Shown here: piece by piece, positions 36,739 to 50,594 of the stretch
Layout: each line of letters begins with the position of its first letter
How positions within the stretch are numbered: position 1 is the stretch's first letter
DNA from: Citrobacter gillenii
GTDB taxonomy: Bacteria > Pseudomonadota > Gammaproteobacteria > Enterobacterales > Enterobacteriaceae
Reading direction: 5' to 3'
Length of the DNA stretch: 64,000 nucleotides
Assembly: GCF_013337685.1 (NCBI RefSeq)
Contig: NZ_SUQN01000002.1
Coordinates: forward strand, 186,001-250,000
Notes under the pieces: model-generated
Told to the model about the DNA's origin: nothing
Databases searched by the model: none
Seen by the model: only the letters and a program-made list of their open reading frames with translations
Position numbers and translations under genes: made by a program

Positions 36739-36768
36739 CAAAGGCCGCTTTCGCGGCCTTTTCCATTT
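36739..36768 (+). terminator. Terminator after ppiD
   Basis: AAGGCCGC pairs with GCGGCCTT around TTTC, followed by a short T run. The A run before it lets it act in both directions. Confidence 0.8.
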
Positions 36769-36772
36769 CTGA

Positions 36773-37219
<447 letters not shown>

Positions 37220-37325
37220 TAACTTGCAGAGCGCTGAAAATTTGCCAGACTGTAGAGGTCATACCAGTTATGGCCTCCTTATCCTCAAGTCTATTCCTAT
37301 AAAAACAAATTAGGGTTCCTGCGCT

Positions 37326-37724
37326 ATGCAAACACAAATCAAAGTTCGTGGTTTTCATCTCGATGTCTATCAACATGTTAACAATGCCCGCTACCTTGAG
37401 TTTCTGGAAGAAGCCCGCTGGGACGGTCTGGAAAACAGTGATAGCTTCCAGTGGATGACCGCGCACAACATCGCTTTTGTGGTGGTTAACATTAATATCA
37501 ACTACCGGCGCCCCGCCGTGCTGAGTGATCTGCTGACGGTCACCAGTCAGGTACAACAGTTAAATGGCAAAAGCGGTGTGTTAAACCAGACCATCACGTT
37601 AGAGCCGGAAGGGCAGGTAGTGGCCGATGCGTTGATTACCTTCGTCTGTATCGATTTAAAAACGCAGAAAGCGCTGCCGCTGGAAGGGGAGTTGCGCGAA
37701 AAGCTGGAGCAGATGGTGAAGTAA
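37326..37724 (+). CDS. fadM: Long-chain acyl-CoA thioesterase FadM
   Basis: FadM (thioesterase III, YbaW) is a hot-dog fold enzyme that hydrolyses long-chain acyl-CoAs arising in beta-oxidation and is controlled by FadR in E. coli. The 132-residue protein has the 4-hydroxybenzoyl-CoA thioesterase motif DVYQHVNNARYLEFLEEARW with the catalytic Asp. Length equals E. coli. Confidence 0.95.
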   Translation: MQTQIKVRGFHLDVYQHVNNARYLEFLEEARWDGLENSDSFQWMTAHNIAFVVVNININYRRPAVLSDLLTVTSQVQQLNGKSGVLNQTITLEPEGQVVADALITFVCIDLKTQKALPLEGELREKLEQMVK

Positions 37725-37773
37725 GGGAAGATTGCCGGGCCTGCAAACATCAGGCCTGCAAATGATACCGATT

Positions 37774-37811
37774 TGTAGGCCGGATAAGACGCATTAGCGT
37801 CGCCATCCGGC
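37774..37811. repeat. REP element between fadM and queC
   Basis: TAGGCCGGATAAGACGCATTAGCGTCGCCATCCGGC forms a REP unit; the 35 bases before it (GCCGGGCCTGCAAACATCAGGCC) look like a degraded second unit. It separates convergent genes. Confidence 0.85.
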
Positions 37812-37828
37812 ATTATCATCGCGATAAA

Positions 37829-38524
37829 TTACTTTAACCCGGTTTTCTGCTTCATGGCCGCCATCACTGCCGGTTTATCCGCCAGATAATGTTTCAGGCC
37901 GTTGGCACGCAGGTTACAGGCGGCACACTGGCCGCAACCGTTGCCCTTAACGCCGTTATAGCAAGTCAGCGTCTCTTCACGCACCAGATCCAGCTTGCCC
38001 CAGTAGTCGGCCAGTGCCCAGGTTTCGGCTTTATCAAGCCACATCAACGGGGTTTCAAAGCGGATATCTTTTGCCATGCCCAGACTTACGGCATGATTCA
38101 GTGCTTTGACAAACTCATCGCGACAATCAGGATAGCCGGAGAAATCGGTCTCGCAAACGCCAGTAATGACCGCTTCCGCTTGCACCTGATATGCATAAAT
38201 CGCTGTCAGCGTTAAGAACAAAATATTACGTCCGGGCACAAAGGTGTTGGGAATGCCGTTGGCTTCTGGTTCGTAATCCGGTACCGGAATGTTATCGCGG
38301 GTCAAGCTACTGACCGCCAGTTCGCTAAGCAGCGTGACGTCGAGAACTTTGTGCGCGCGTGCGCCGAGTTTTAAGGCCAGGTCACGTGCGACATCAATCT
38401 CAGCGCGATGGCGCTGACCATAATCAAAGGTCACACAGTGCACTTCATCATACTGATGCAGCGCCTGCGCCAGACAGGTGGTGGAGTCCTGACCTCCACT
38501 AAATACGACAACGGCACGTTTCAT
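37829..38524 (-). CDS. queC: 7-cyano-7-deazaguanine synthase QueC
   Basis: QueC converts 7-carboxy-7-deazaguanine to preQ0 with ATP and ammonia, on the way to queuosine in tRNA. The 231-residue protein begins [17 protein letters not shown] with the PP-loop SGGQDS (9-14) and has four zinc cysteines spaced as in E. coli (Cys188, 197, 200, 203 in [16 protein letters not shown]). I start at ATG 38524; five extra upstream codons are possible but unlikely. Confidence 0.97.
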   Translation of the reverse strand: MKRAVVVFSGGQDSTTCLAQALHQYDEVHCVTFDYGQRHRAEIDVARDLALKLGARAHKVLDVTLLSELAVSSLTRDNIPVPDYEPEANGIPNTFVPGRNILFLTLTAIYAYQVQAEAVITGVCETDFSGYPDCRDEFVKALNHAVSLGMAKDIRFETPLMWLDKAETWALADYWGKLDLVREETLTCYNGVKGNGCGQCAACNLRANGLKHYLADKPAVMAAMKQKTGLK

Positions 38525-38588
38525 GGTTTTTCCTGACAAATAACGAAAACCCTATGGTAGCGCCTGGGCGCGGCGTCGACCAGCTTCT

Positions 38589-40289
38589 TCACGATGAAGG
38601 CGGCGGCAGCCAGGCCTCGGTGAATTCAAACCAGCCTCTGGGAGTGAGTCGCACGCCGTTGACGCCCGGTGGGGCGCTAATGCGGTAATGGTAATTAAAC
38701 AGCGGCGTTAGCGTGGCGTCATTCATCAGGTTAGTGAAAACCTGCTGTAACGCCGCGTGACGATGATCCTCATTAGCCTGGGTTTGCAGCGCATCCAGCG
38801 TGGCCTGTAGATGAGAGAATGCCGGGGCATCCAGAACATGTGGCCAGAGCTGATCGCAGCGTAGCCACTGTTCAAGTGTATATTCTGGTGCTTCGCCAAT
38901 CAGCCGGTCGCCCATCATCAGGTCGGCCTGGGCCAGAGGATGGTCACCGTCCCAGTTCTTGGCATTGTGAAAAATCAGCGTTAACTCGCAGCCCAGCGTT
39001 GCCAGTACCTGGCGAAGCTGTTCGGCCATGGCGTGCAACTCTACTGGCAGGTGATATACCAGCGTCAGTTTTTCCGGCAGGGCCACTTCATCCAACTGAT
39101 CCCATTGCGGAATGGTCCACCCTGGCAGCAGCGCATTGCTTGGGGTAATCAGATTCTCTTCCACCTCAAGCGTCTGCAACAGGGAAGAGCGGTGGATGAT
39201 ATTGACCAGCCGACGCGCCTGAAGCACGTTCAGTCGTGCGCTTTTCCTGAGTGTTAAATAACAAAATCCGAGGCTGATCCCGCTACTGACCTGGCTAAGC
39301 ATCGGCAGTTCCTCAGGCTTGCCAATGGCAATTTGCACCGGATGGCGGCAGCTGGTACCCAGATCCTGGTCGAAAAGCTGCGGTGTTATCCAAAATTCAA
39401 TGGCTTTCAGCAACGGGTGGCTGAGGTGATAGTGGTCATGGCTCTCGATACGGACCAGTTCCGGTGTAAACAGCGTCAGCCTAAACGGACCGGTGCCGAC
39501 GAGCGGCTGTTCCGGGTGCGCCAGATGACTGCTGTAGCTGGCCAGACGGTGTGCCAGCCAGAAGTCGGGGCGATGTAAAATAAACGTCAGGCATTGAGGG
39601 TGAGTCACCTCAATACGCTTCACGCTGATAAATAATTTATTGAGCGCGGGCAGCTCCAGCAGCTGTTGCAGGCGTTGATGTAGCTGCGAGGTGCTGAGCA
39701 CGTCACCGTTATGCCAGTGCAGCGTGGAGCGAATATAGAAATCCCAGCGTAGGCCGTCGGCGGAGATATCCCAGTGGTGGGCCAAATCACCGCAGGGGCG
39801 CTGGGTCGTACTGTCAAAACGGGTCAGTCCGGAGAAGACTTGCCCGGCAAGATGTTGTTCGGCACGACCGGGGAGAAAGCCGGGGCGGAGGGGATCAAGT
39901 GGGCGATAGTAGGGAATACGCAGGGTTGGCGTATCGTTATGCCACTGGCCGCCCATAAACGGCTGCAGCAGCGTTCTTAATTCTCCGGGAGCCAGCTGCG
40001 CCAGCTCCAGCACGCTACGCTGTTCTCCCTTTTGCAACGCCTGCTCCATCATCGTATTACGCAGCGAGTCGGGCGTGACCAAAAAGCGCAATTGTCCCCG
40101 TTTTCCGCGTCCTGAGCGTGCTTCCCATGCCAGCCAGCCCGCCTCCTGTGCCTGGCGTAGCAGCGTACGGACATGGCGCTCGCTGCAAAAACAGCGTTCA
40201 GCCAGTTCGCCGACGGTGACCGACTGCGGCTCTCCGTTTGAGGGCTGCCAGAGGCGTTGGTACTGATTCAATCGATTCAAAAGTCGCAT
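38589..40289 (-). CDS. ybaE: SgrR-family regulator YbaE
   Basis: The 566-residue protein has an N-terminal winged-helix domain (about 1-115, VTVGELAERCFCSERHVRTLLRQAQ) and a C-terminal domain like periplasmic oligopeptide-binding proteins (from about 160), the SgrR architecture. SgrR itself senses sugar-phosphate stress; the ligand of YbaE is unknown. ATG 40289 is 10 bases after AGGA, better than the GTG two codons upstream. It is divergent from cof. Confidence 0.92.
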   Translation of the reverse strand: MRLLNRLNQYQRLWQPSNGEPQSVTVGELAERCFCSERHVRTLLRQAQEAGWLAWEARSGRGKRGQLRFLVTPDSLRNTMMEQALQKGEQRSVLELAQLAPGELRTLLQPFMGGQWHNDTPTLRIPYYRPLDPLRPGFLPGRAEQHLAGQVFSGLTRFDSTTQRPCGDLAHHWDISADGLRWDFYIRSTLHWHNGDVLSTSQLHQRLQQLLELPALNKLFISVKRIEVTHPQCLTFILHRPDFWLAHRLASYSSHLAHPEQPLVGTGPFRLTLFTPELVRIESHDHYHLSHPLLKAIEFWITPQLFDQDLGTSCRHPVQIAIGKPEELPMLSQVSSGISLGFCYLTLRKSARLNVLQARRLVNIIHRSSLLQTLEVEENLITPSNALLPGWTIPQWDQLDEVALPEKLTLVYHLPVELHAMAEQLRQVLATLGCELTLIFHNAKNWDGDHPLAQADLMMGDRLIGEAPEYTLEQWLRCDQLWPHVLDAPAFSHLQATLDALQTQANEDHRHAALQQVFTNLMNDATLTPLFNYHYRISAPPGVNGVRLTPRGWFEFTEAWLPPPSS

Positions 40290-40412
40290 TTGCACTTCAT
40301 CCTTCGGGCAACATAAACCCGGAACAATTCGTTTTATCTATTCACTATTACTTCCGTATATCTCAGGTGATACTGAACCACAAGTTAACCGCGTCACAGT
40401 GTGGAGAAAGAA

Positions 40413-41231
40413 ATGGCTCGTCTGGCTGCATTTGATATGGATGGCACCCTGCTGATGCCGAATCACCATTTAGGTGACGAAACACTCTCGACGCTGGCGC
40501 GCCTGCGTGAACGCGACATCACCCTGACGTTTGCCACTGGCCGCCATGTGCTGGAGATGCGTCATATCTTAGGGACCCTCTCGCTGGACGCATTTTTGAT
40601 AACGGGTAACGGGACGCGTATTCATTCGCTGGAAGGGGATGTACTGCATCGTCAGGATCTGGCACCCGAGGCAGCAGATATCGTCCTGCATCAGAAGTGG
40701 GATACCCAGGCCAGCATGCATGTCTTCAATGACAATGGATGGTTCACCGGGCAGGAGATCCCGTCGATCCTCAAGGCGCATGTGTACAGCGGATTCCGTT
40801 ATCAGGTCGTGGATGTGAAACGTATCCCCGCGCATCAGGTGACGAAGATCTGCTTCTGCGGCGATCATGACGACCTGATACGCCTGCGCATTCAATTGAA
40901 TGAGGCGCTGGGTGAGCAGGCAAATCTCTGTTTTTCCGCCGTAGACTGTCTTGAAGTGCTGCCGCTGGGCTGTAACAAAGGCTCCGCGCTGGCGGTACTG
41001 AGTGACCATTTAGGTTTTTCTATGGCTGAGTGCATGGCATTTGGTGACGCGATGAACGATCGCGAGATGCTGGGCAGCGTGGGGCGAGGTTTGATTATGG
41101 GCAACGCCATGCCGCAATTAATTGCTGAGCTTCCTGATTTACCGGTGATTGGACATTGTCGCAATCAGGCGGTATCGCACTTTTTAACACATTGGCTGGA
41201 TAATCCGCATCTACCTTATTCCCCCGAATGA
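40413..41231 (+). CDS. cof: HMP-PP phosphatase / HAD hydrolase Cof
   Basis: Cof is a HAD-superfamily Cof-type phosphatase that hydrolyses the thiamine intermediate HMP-PP and other phosphates. The 272-residue protein has the nucleophile motif DMDGTLL (8-14), the GNGTRIH stretch, and the late GDAMNDREM motif for magnesium. The start at ATG 40413 follows GTGGAGAAAG; the GTG in that site opens a frame four codons longer, which I reject. Confidence 0.96.
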   Translation: MARLAAFDMDGTLLMPNHHLGDETLSTLARLRERDITLTFATGRHVLEMRHILGTLSLDAFLITGNGTRIHSLEGDVLHRQDLAPEAADIVLHQKWDTQASMHVFNDNGWFTGQEIPSILKAHVYSGFRYQVVDVKRIPAHQVTKICFCGDHDDLIRLRIQLNEALGEQANLCFSAVDCLEVLPLGCNKGSALAVLSDHLGFSMAECMAFGDAMNDREMLGSVGRGLIMGNAMPQLIAELPDLPVIGHCRNQAVSHFLTHWLDNPHLPYSPE

Positions 41232-41246
41232 GAGATCCCTTCCAGC

Positions 41247-41277
41247 AAGCCAGACCATTAGGTCTGGCTTTTTTTTG
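41247..41277 (+). terminator. Terminator between cof and cdsH
   Basis: AAGCCAGACC pairs with GGTCTGGCTT around ATTA, followed by eight T residues. On the minus strand the A run gives only partial terminator character. Confidence 0.88.
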
Positions 41278-41282
41278 CCGGT

Positions 41283-42338
41283 TTACTGGGTATTCAGCAG
41301 TTGGGCGATTTCCGCTTTCCATGGTGTCAAATCGCCAATATGCGCATTAACCCACTCTGGGTTGTAGTAGGTCTCAAGATAACGTTCGCCGCTGTCGCAC
41401 AGTAACGTTACCAGTGAACCTGTTTCTCCAGCCTCACGCATGCGGGCGGCAAGTTGCAGCGTACCCCACATATTGGTCCCGGTTGAAGCTCCGACTTTGC
41501 GGCCCAACTGCGTTTCCAGCCAGTGCGCGGTAGCGACGCTGGCGGCATCCGGCACGCGCAGCATTTCATCAACCACGTCCGGAATGAAAGAGGGCTCGAC
41601 GCGCGGGCGACCGATACCTTCGATTTTACTGCCCACCGGGCTGCGTAATGTGGCGTCACGCGCCTGCCAGTATGGCAGAAAAACAGAGTTTTCCGGATCG
41701 ACCACCATCAGCCTGGTGTCGTAACCCTGGCAGCGAATGTAGCGCCCAATGGTTGCTGACGTGCCGCCGGTTCCGGCGCTCATCACAATGTGGCGGGGAA
41801 CGGGATGTGGCTCGCATGACATCTGGCGGAAGATACTGTCGGCAATATTGTTATTGCCGCGCCAGTCGGTAGCGCGCTCGGCGTAGGTGAACTGATCCAT
41901 ATAATGGCCGTTGAGTTCACGGGCCAGCTGTTCAGACGCGGCATAAATTTCGCAGGCGCTTTCCACGAAATGGCAGCGACCGCCGTAAAACTCAATCTGC
42001 TCAACTTTGCGTTTTGCCGTGCAGGACGGCATGACGGCGATAAACGGTAGCCCCAGCAGGCGGGCGAAATAGGCTTCAGAAACCGCCGTGGAGCCGGAAG
42101 ACGACTCAATAATGGTGGTGCCTTCTTTGATCCAACCATTGCACAGTCCGTACAGGAACAGTGAACGCGCCAGTCGATGCTTCAGGCTACCGGTCGGATG
42201 TGTACTTTCATCTTTCAGGTACAGCTGAATCCCCGGGAACGCCGGAAGTGACAGGCGGATAAGATGAGTATCTGCGGAGCGTTGATAATCCGCATTGATT
42301 TCATTGATGGCGTTTTTAACCCAGGAGCTATTCATCAT
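41283..42338 (-). CDS. cdsH: PLP-dependent cysteine desulfhydrase (CdsH-like)
   Basis: This 351-residue fold-type II PLP enzyme resembles cysteine synthase ([10 protein letters not shown] with the PLP lysine Lys53, [14 protein letters not shown] for the phosphate loop region, [15 protein letters not shown]). K-12 has no gene here between cof and decR, whereas Salmonella has the cysteine desulfhydrase CdsH, which splits cysteine to pyruvate, ammonia and sulfide. It is divergent from decR, the cysteine-sensing regulator, which supports the same role. Cysteine synthase activity is the main alternative. Confidence 0.85.
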   Translation of the reverse strand: MMNSSWVKNAINEINADYQRSADTHLIRLSLPAFPGIQLYLKDESTHPTGSLKHRLARSLFLYGLCNGWIKEGTTIIESSSGSTAVSEAYFARLLGLPFIAVMPSCTAKRKVEQIEFYGGRCHFVESACEIYAASEQLARELNGHYMDQFTYAERATDWRGNNNIADSIFRQMSCEPHPVPRHIVMSAGTGGTSATIGRYIRCQGYDTRLMVVDPENSVFLPYWQARDATLRSPVGSKIEGIGRPRVEPSFIPDVVDEMLRVPDAASVATAHWLETQLGRKVGASTGTNMWGTLQLAARMREAGETGSLVTLLCDSGERYLETYYNPEWVNAHIGDLTPWKAEIAQLLNTQ

Positions 42339-42450
42339 TAATATCCATTTGTCATTTTGTGCCTAGAGTAACGAAAAGCACGGAAAAAATTGTTGCCATT
42401 TAGCCTTTAAAATAGAATGTAGGGAGAAAATTCTTCTCTGTGGAGTGGAT

Positions 42451-42909
42451 ATGTTAGACAAAATTGACCGCAAGCTGCTCAGCTTGCTGCAACAGGATTG
42501 TACCCTTTCTTTGCAGGCACTCGCAGATGCCGTTAATCTGACAACCACCCCCTGCTGGAAACGACTCAAGCGACTTGAGGATGACGGCGTTCTGCTTGGC
42601 AAAGTTGCGCTGCTGGATCCCGAAAAGCTGGGACTTGGGTTAACGGCCTTTGTGCTGATCAAAACGCAGCATCACAGCAGTGAATGGTACTGTCGCTTTG
42701 TGACTGAAGTGACCGGGATGCCAGAGGTACTGGGATTCTGGCGCATGGCCGGGGAGTATGACTACCTGATGCGAGTGCAGGTCGCCGACATGAAACGCTA
42801 TGATGACTTCTACAAACGGCTGGTGAACAGCGTGCCGGGGTTGTCGGACGTTACCTCAAGCTTTGCGATGGAACAGATTAAATACACAACTGCTCTACCT
42901 ATTGAATAA
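42451..42909 (+). CDS. decR: Lrp/AsnC-family regulator DecR (YbaO)
   Basis: DecR senses cysteine and activates a cysteine-detoxifying gene (yhaOM in E. coli). The 152-residue protein has an N-terminal winged helix ([35 protein letters not shown]) and a C-terminal RAM ligand domain ([23 protein letters not shown]). ATG 42451 follows TGGAGTGGAT. In this genome the divergent cdsH is the obvious local target; the shared gap is 112 bases. Confidence 0.95.
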   Translation: MLDKIDRKLLSLLQQDCTLSLQALADAVNLTTTPCWKRLKRLEDDGVLLGKVALLDPEKLGLGLTAFVLIKTQHHSSEWYCRFVTEVTGMPEVLGFWRMAGEYDYLMRVQVADMKRYDDFYKRLVNSVPGLSDVTSSFAMEQIKYTTALPIE

Positions 42910-42953
42910 TTCTCCCGGCGCTCATTGTCGGAAATCATGTCAGGACATAACGC

Positions 42954-46518
<3,565 letters not shown>

Positions 46519-46566
46519 TACGGCTAAATTGGTTCAAGAGGCATCAACAATCTGGTGCAAAAATGT

Positions 46567-46600
46567 AACGCACTATGCACCGTTATAGTGCGTTTTTTCT
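46567..46600 (+). terminator. Terminator after mdlB
   Basis: AACGCACTAT (46567-46576) pairs with ATAGTGCGTT (46585-46594) around an 8-base loop, followed by a run of T. The stem halves also look like parts of NtrC-binding sites (see findings). Confidence 0.8.
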
Positions 46601-46654
46601 TTTTCTACCCCGGCCGCGCCCTGCGAGCCTGAATCACCCCGCGTTTTTCATTTC

Positions 46655-46670
46655 TGGCACACCCCTTGCA
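46655..46670 (+). promoter_or_regulatory. Sigma-54 promoter of glnK-amtB
   Basis: TGGCAC (46655-46660), five bases, TTGCA (46666-46670) matches the RpoN -24/-12 consensus exactly. It is 53 bases before the glnK ATG and is expected to need phosphorylated NtrC under nitrogen limitation. Confidence 0.9.
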
Positions 46671-46723
46671 ATATTCATCCTGTGTATCTGCAGCCACTAC
46701 TGAATTCTGACTGGAGGGGATCT

Positions 46724-47062
46724 ATGAAGCTGGTTACCGTGGTAATCAAACCGTTCAAACTGGAAGACGTCCGTGAAGCACTGTCTTCTATTGGTATTCA
46801 GGGGCTGACCGTCACCGAAGTGAAGGGCTTTGGTCGACAGAAAGGCCATGCCGAGTTGTATCGGGGAGCCGAATACAGCGTCAATTTTTTACCGAAGGTG
46901 AAGATTGATGTGGCGATTGCCGACGATCAGCTTGATGAGGTGATCGACGTCATCAGCAAGTCGGCCTATACCGGAAAAATTGGCGACGGCAAAATTTTTG
47001 TCGCCGAGCTGCAACGTGTGATTCGTATTCGTACCGGCGAAGCCGACGAAGCCGCACTGTAA
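46724..47062 (+). CDS. glnK: Nitrogen regulatory PII-like protein GlnK
   Basis: GlnK is a trimeric PII signal protein that blocks the AmtB ammonium channel when nitrogen is ample and is uridylylated under limitation. The 112-residue protein has the T-loop tyrosine Tyr51 (AELYRGAEYSVNFLPK) and the C-terminal GDGKIFV and RIRTGE motifs for ATP. The start at ATG 46724 follows GGAGGGGA. It is 31 bases before amtB. Confidence 0.98.
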   Translation: MKLVTVVIKPFKLEDVREALSSIGIQGLTVTEVKGFGRQKGHAELYRGAEYSVNFLPKVKIDVAIADDQLDEVIDVISKSAYTGKIGDGKIFVAELQRVIRIRTGEADEAAL

Positions 47063-47093
47063 CTTCTGGCACACAGTGATAGGAAACCAAAAA

Positions 47094-48380
47094 ATGAAGA
47101 TAGCAACGATGAAAACGGGTATCGCTTCACTGGCACTGCTGCCGGGACTGGCGATGGCAGCGCCAGCCGTCGCGGACAAAGCTGATAACGCCTTTATGAT
47201 GATATGTACCGCGCTGGTGTTGTTTATGACCATTCCGGGCATCGCGCTGTTTTACGGCGGTTTGATTCGTGGCAAGAACGTTCTGTCGATGCTGACGCAG
47301 GTGACGGTGACGTTCGCACTGGTCTGCATTTTATGGGTGGTGTATGGCTACTCGCTGGCCTTTGGCGAGGGGAATAGTTTCTTCGGCAACTTCAACTGGG
47401 TGATGCTGAAAAACATTGCCCTGACGGCGGTAACGGGGAGTTTCTACCAGTACATTCACGTTGCGTTCCAGGGCTCATTTGCTTGCATCACCGTTGGACT
47501 TATCGTTGGGGCGCTGGCTGAACGCATTCGCTTCTCTGCGGTACTGATTTTTGTGGTGGTATGGCTGACGCTGTCCTACATTCCGATTGCGCATATGGTC
47601 TGGGGTGGTGGTCTGTTGGCCTCCCATGGCGCGCTGGATTTTGCGGGCGGGACGGTGGTGCATATCAACGCCGCGATCGCCGGGCTGGTGGGCGCTTATC
47701 TGATTGGCAAGCGTGTGGGTTTTGGCAAAGAGGCTTTCAAACCGCATAACCTGCCGATGGTCTTTACCGGGACCGCAATTCTCTACATCGGCTGGTTTGG
47801 TTTTAACGCAGGTTCTGCGGGGACGGCAAATGAAATCGCTGCGCTGGCCTTTGTGAATACCGTGGTGGCGACCGCTGCTGCCATTCTCGGCTGGATCTTC
47901 GGTGAGTGGGCGCTGCGCGGTAAACCGTCGCTGCTGGGGGCGTGTTCTGGTGCCATTGCGGGCCTGGTTGGCGTGACCCCTGCTTGTGGTTACATTGGCG
48001 TCGGCGGTGCGTTGATCATCGGGGCAATTGCCGGTCTGGCGGGGCTGTGGGGCGTGACGATGCTGAAGCGTTTTCTGCGCGTTGATGACCCGTGCGATGT
48101 GTTCGGTGTGCACGGCGTTTGCGGCATTGTCGGCTGTCTTCTGACCGGGGTGTTCGCCGCCAGTTCGCTGGGTGGCGTAGGTTTTGCTGAGGGCGTGACC
48201 ATGGGGCATCAGGTGCTGGTGCAGCTCGAAAGCGTGGCGATTACCATTGTCTGGTCCGGTGTGGTGGCCTTCATCGGCTATAAGCTGGCGGACATGACGG
48301 TAGGGCTGCGCGTACCGGAAGAGCAGGAGCGCGAAGGGCTGGATGTGAACAGCCACGGTGAAAACGCCTACAACGCTTGA
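47094..48380 (+). CDS. amtB: Ammonium channel AmtB
   Basis: AmtB is the trimeric ammonium channel of the inner membrane. The 428-residue protein has a cleavable signal peptide (ending AMAA, about residue 22) followed by 11 helices. The conserved pore histidines lie in GGTVVHINA and GVHGVCGIVG. The start at ATG 47094 gives the E. coli length; six upstream codons are in frame. It is co-transcribed with glnK. Confidence 0.98.
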   Translation: MKIATMKTGIASLALLPGLAMAAPAVADKADNAFMMICTALVLFMTIPGIALFYGGLIRGKNVLSMLTQVTVTFALVCILWVVYGYSLAFGEGNSFFGNFNWVMLKNIALTAVTGSFYQYIHVAFQGSFACITVGLIVGALAERIRFSAVLIFVVVWLTLSYIPIAHMVWGGGLLASHGALDFAGGTVVHINAAIAGLVGAYLIGKRVGFGKEAFKPHNLPMVFTGTAILYIGWFGFNAGSAGTANEIAALAFVNTVVATAAAILGWIFGEWALRGKPSLLGACSGAIAGLVGVTPACGYIGVGGALIIGAIAGLAGLWGVTMLKRFLRVDDPCDVFGVHGVCGIVGCLLTGVFAASSLGGVGFAEGVTMGHQVLVQLESVAITIVWSGVVAFIGYKLADMTVGLRVPEEQEREGLDVNSHGENAYNA

Positions 48381-48391
48381 TATTTCACTCT

Positions 48392-48454
48392 GCCGGATGG
48401 CGCTAAACGCTTATCCGGCCTACGACAGATGTAGTCTGTAGGCCGGATAAGACA
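48392..48454. repeat. REP pair between amtB and tesB
   Basis: GCCGGATGGCGCTAAACGC...TATCCGGCC is a full REP unit; a second, facing one starts at GTAGGCCGGATAAGACATCA but is cut off, and tesB coding sequence begins at its end. Confidence 0.85.
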
Positions 48455-49315
48455 TCAGTTGCGATTGCGCATCACCCCTTCCTGTACGGTAGAGGCAACC
48501 AGCACGCCGTCCTGTGTATAAAATTCCCCGCGCACAAAGCCCCGGGCACCGGAGGCAGAGGTGCTCTCGACGTTATACAGCAACCACTCATTGATATTGA
48601 AAGGACGATGGAACCACATCGAATGGTCGATAGTGGCTATCTGAATCCCTTTCTCCAAAAAACCAATTCCGTACGGTTGTAGCGCCACAGGCAGGAAGTT
48701 CAGGTCGGAGGCGTAACCCAGCAGATACTGATGCACGCGTAGGTCGTCCTGCACCGTACCGTTGGCGCGGATCCACACCTGGCGTGCCGGTTCGGCGACA
48801 TGGCCTTTGAGCGGGTTATGAAACTCCACCGGACGCACTTCCAGTGGGCGGTCATTGATAAATTTCTCTTTCAACAGCGGCGGCAGCAGATGCGCTACTG
48901 AACGGGCAATTTCGGTTTCGGATTTCAGCGCGTCGGGCCCAGGTGCGTGCGGCATGGTTTTTTGATGTTCAAAGCCATCTTCCGGCGCCTGAAAAGAGGC
49001 GGTCATGTAGAAAATGGGCTTCCCGTTCTGGATGGCGGCAATGCGGCGAGCGCTGAAACTGTTACCATCGCGCAGCACTTCGACATCGTAAATTATCGGT
49101 TTTTGGCTATCGCCAGGACGTAAAAAGTAGCTGTGAAAGGAGTGCACCAGCCGCTCTTCCGGTACGGTTTCTTTAGCGGCATACAGCGCCTGTCCGACGA
49201 CCTGCCCGCCAAAAACCTGGCGTAATCCTAAGTCTTCACTTTGGCCGCGAAAGAGTCCTTCTTCAATTTTTTCCAAATTCAACAATGTCAGCAAACTTTT
49301 TAGTGCCAGACTCAT
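48455..49315 (-). CDS. tesB: Acyl-CoA thioesterase II TesB
   Basis: TesB hydrolyses a wide range of acyl-CoAs and has a double hot-dog fold. The 286-residue protein starts at ATG 49315 ([16 protein letters not shown]) and contains the catalytic residues in [14 protein letters not shown] (Asp), STSASGARG (Thr-type position) and [12 protein letters not shown] (Gln). Length equals E. coli. Confidence 0.96.
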   Translation of the reverse strand: MSLALKSLLTLLNLEKIEEGLFRGQSEDLGLRQVFGGQVVGQALYAAKETVPEERLVHSFHSYFLRPGDSQKPIIYDVEVLRDGNSFSARRIAAIQNGKPIFYMTASFQAPEDGFEHQKTMPHAPGPDALKSETEIARSVAHLLPPLLKEKFINDRPLEVRPVEFHNPLKGHVAEPARQVWIRANGTVQDDLRVHQYLLGYASDLNFLPVALQPYGIGFLEKGIQIATIDHSMWFHRPFNINEWLLYNVESTSASGARGFVRGEFYTQDGVLVASTVQEGVMRNRN

Positions 49316-49527
49316 AGGTGCTCTCCAGGTCATGTCGATGTCGCAGCGAAGTAGGCAGAGTATAACGCAATTTTGAAAGTGGTCCGATGGGTGCAATTGT
49401 CTGAATTACCGGTCGATTGCAGGCAAAAATAGCTACTTTGTGCCACACTTAGTCACGTTATGTTTTTGTTAACCACTCTTCTGGCGAGGAAAGTTCTCGC
49501 TGGTGCATTGACGATAAGGAGAATTTA

Positions 49528-50097
49528 ATGAAACTCGTGCACATGGTAAGTGGTTTAGCCGTTGCGGTCGCGCTGGCGGCCTGTGCTGATAAAAGTGCAG
49601 ATATTCAGACACCTGCGCCAAGCCCTACTACGTCAATTGCTGACACACAGTCAAAAATTCAACAGCCGAATGTTTCTGGTACGGTGTGGATCCGCCAGAA
49701 AGTTGCGCTGCCACCGGATGCCGTACTGACCGTCACACTGTCGGACGCTTCGCTGGCGGATGCCCCGTCAAAAGTTCTGTCGCAAAAAGCGGTGCGTACT
49801 GAAGGGAAGCAGGCGCCATTTAGCTTTGTGCTGCCGTTTAACCCGGCAGATATTCAGCCGAACGCCCGTATTTTGTTGAGTGCAGCCATTATGGTGAACG
49901 ACAAACTGGTGTTTATTACGGACACCGTGCAGCCGGTTATCAACCAGGGCGGTACCAAGGCCGATCTGACGCTGGTTCCTGTTCAGCAGACGGAAGTTCC
50001 GGTTCAGGCCAGCGGTGGTGCGGCAACTACGGTGCCGTCAACGTCTCCCACGCAGGTGAATCCGTCTTCAGCCGTCCCTGCACCTACGCAGTACTAA
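49528..50097 (+). CDS. ybaY: YbaY lipoprotein (YscW-like)
   Basis: The 189-residue protein has a signal peptide with lipobox LAAC (Cys19) and a YscW-type beta domain (about 50-150, VSGTVWIRQKVALPPDAVLTVTLSD), known from type III secretion pilotins. The last 40 residues are low complexity (Pro, Thr, Ser, Val). E. coli YbaY has been called a glycoprotein/polysaccharide-linked lipoprotein; its role is unknown. Confidence 0.92.
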   Translation: MKLVHMVSGLAVAVALAACADKSADIQTPAPSPTTSIADTQSKIQQPNVSGTVWIRQKVALPPDAVLTVTLSDASLADAPSKVLSQKAVRTEGKQAPFSFVLPFNPADIQPNARILLSAAIMVNDKLVFITDTVQPVINQGGTKADLTLVPVQQTEVPVQASGGAATTVPSTSPTQVNPSSAVPAPTQY

Positions 50098-50106
50098 GAC
50101 TGGCAT

Positions 50107-50130
50107 AACCCTCTCCGCCAGGGGAGGGTT
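50107..50130. terminator. Weak bidirectional terminator between ybaY and ybaZ
   Basis: AACCCTCTCC pairs with GGGGAGGGTT around GCCA between the two convergent genes. The T run is short on either strand. Confidence 0.45.
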
Positions 50131-50440
50131 AATACACCCAGCGATAACGTTGTAAATCGATGTGCCCACTTCCCGAAACCACCACCCCTTCAGACAGCAA
50201 TGCCTGACGCTGGCGCTGTAGATCCGGCCCGGTCAGCGATATAGCACCATGGCGATTAACGACTCGATACCACGGCAGGGTGCTGCCTTCGGGAAGCCGT
50301 TTGAGGACGCCGCCGACCTGACGCGCTGCGCGCGGAGATCCGGCAAGTCTGGCGACATCACCATAGGTAGTGACGAATCCTTCGGGGATTGCGGCGACAA
50401 TTTGCCAGACGCGTTGGGGGAAAGAGTCTTGTATATCCAT
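50129..50440 (-). CDS. ybaZ: Alkyltransferase-like protein YbaZ
   Basis: ATL proteins bind O6-alkylguanine in DNA and flag it for nucleotide excision repair but cannot remove the alkyl group. The 103-residue protein has the MGMT-like fold (TTYGDVARLAG, RQVGGVLKRLP) and the tell-tale Trp57 in LPWYRVVNRHG where active methyltransferases have the catalytic Cys of PCHRV. It is shorter at the N-terminus than the annotated K-12 form, whose extra residues may be a start-site error. Confidence 0.94.
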   Translation of the reverse strand: MDIQDSFPQRVWQIVAAIPEGFVTTYGDVARLAGSPRAARQVGGVLKRLPEGSTLPWYRVVNRHGAISLTGPDLQRQRQALLSEGVVVSGSGHIDLQRYRWVY

Positions 50441-50594
50441 CAGTTATTCCTGCGCTAATTCCCCAGCATAATCTGGAATGGCGGGTGAGTGAAGCCGCAT
50501 TGCACAAGAAAACAGCATCTGGTGCTGGATGGGTTGCAATTACACGGTGCAGCAGTGATAATGCGCCTGCGCGTTGGTTAACAACGCTCTCAAT

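Noticed and set aside
47475-48356. A 293-codon frame opposite amtB
   Set aside because: Antisense shadow: a His-, Gln- and Asn-rich product with no membrane or domain pattern and no ribosome site.
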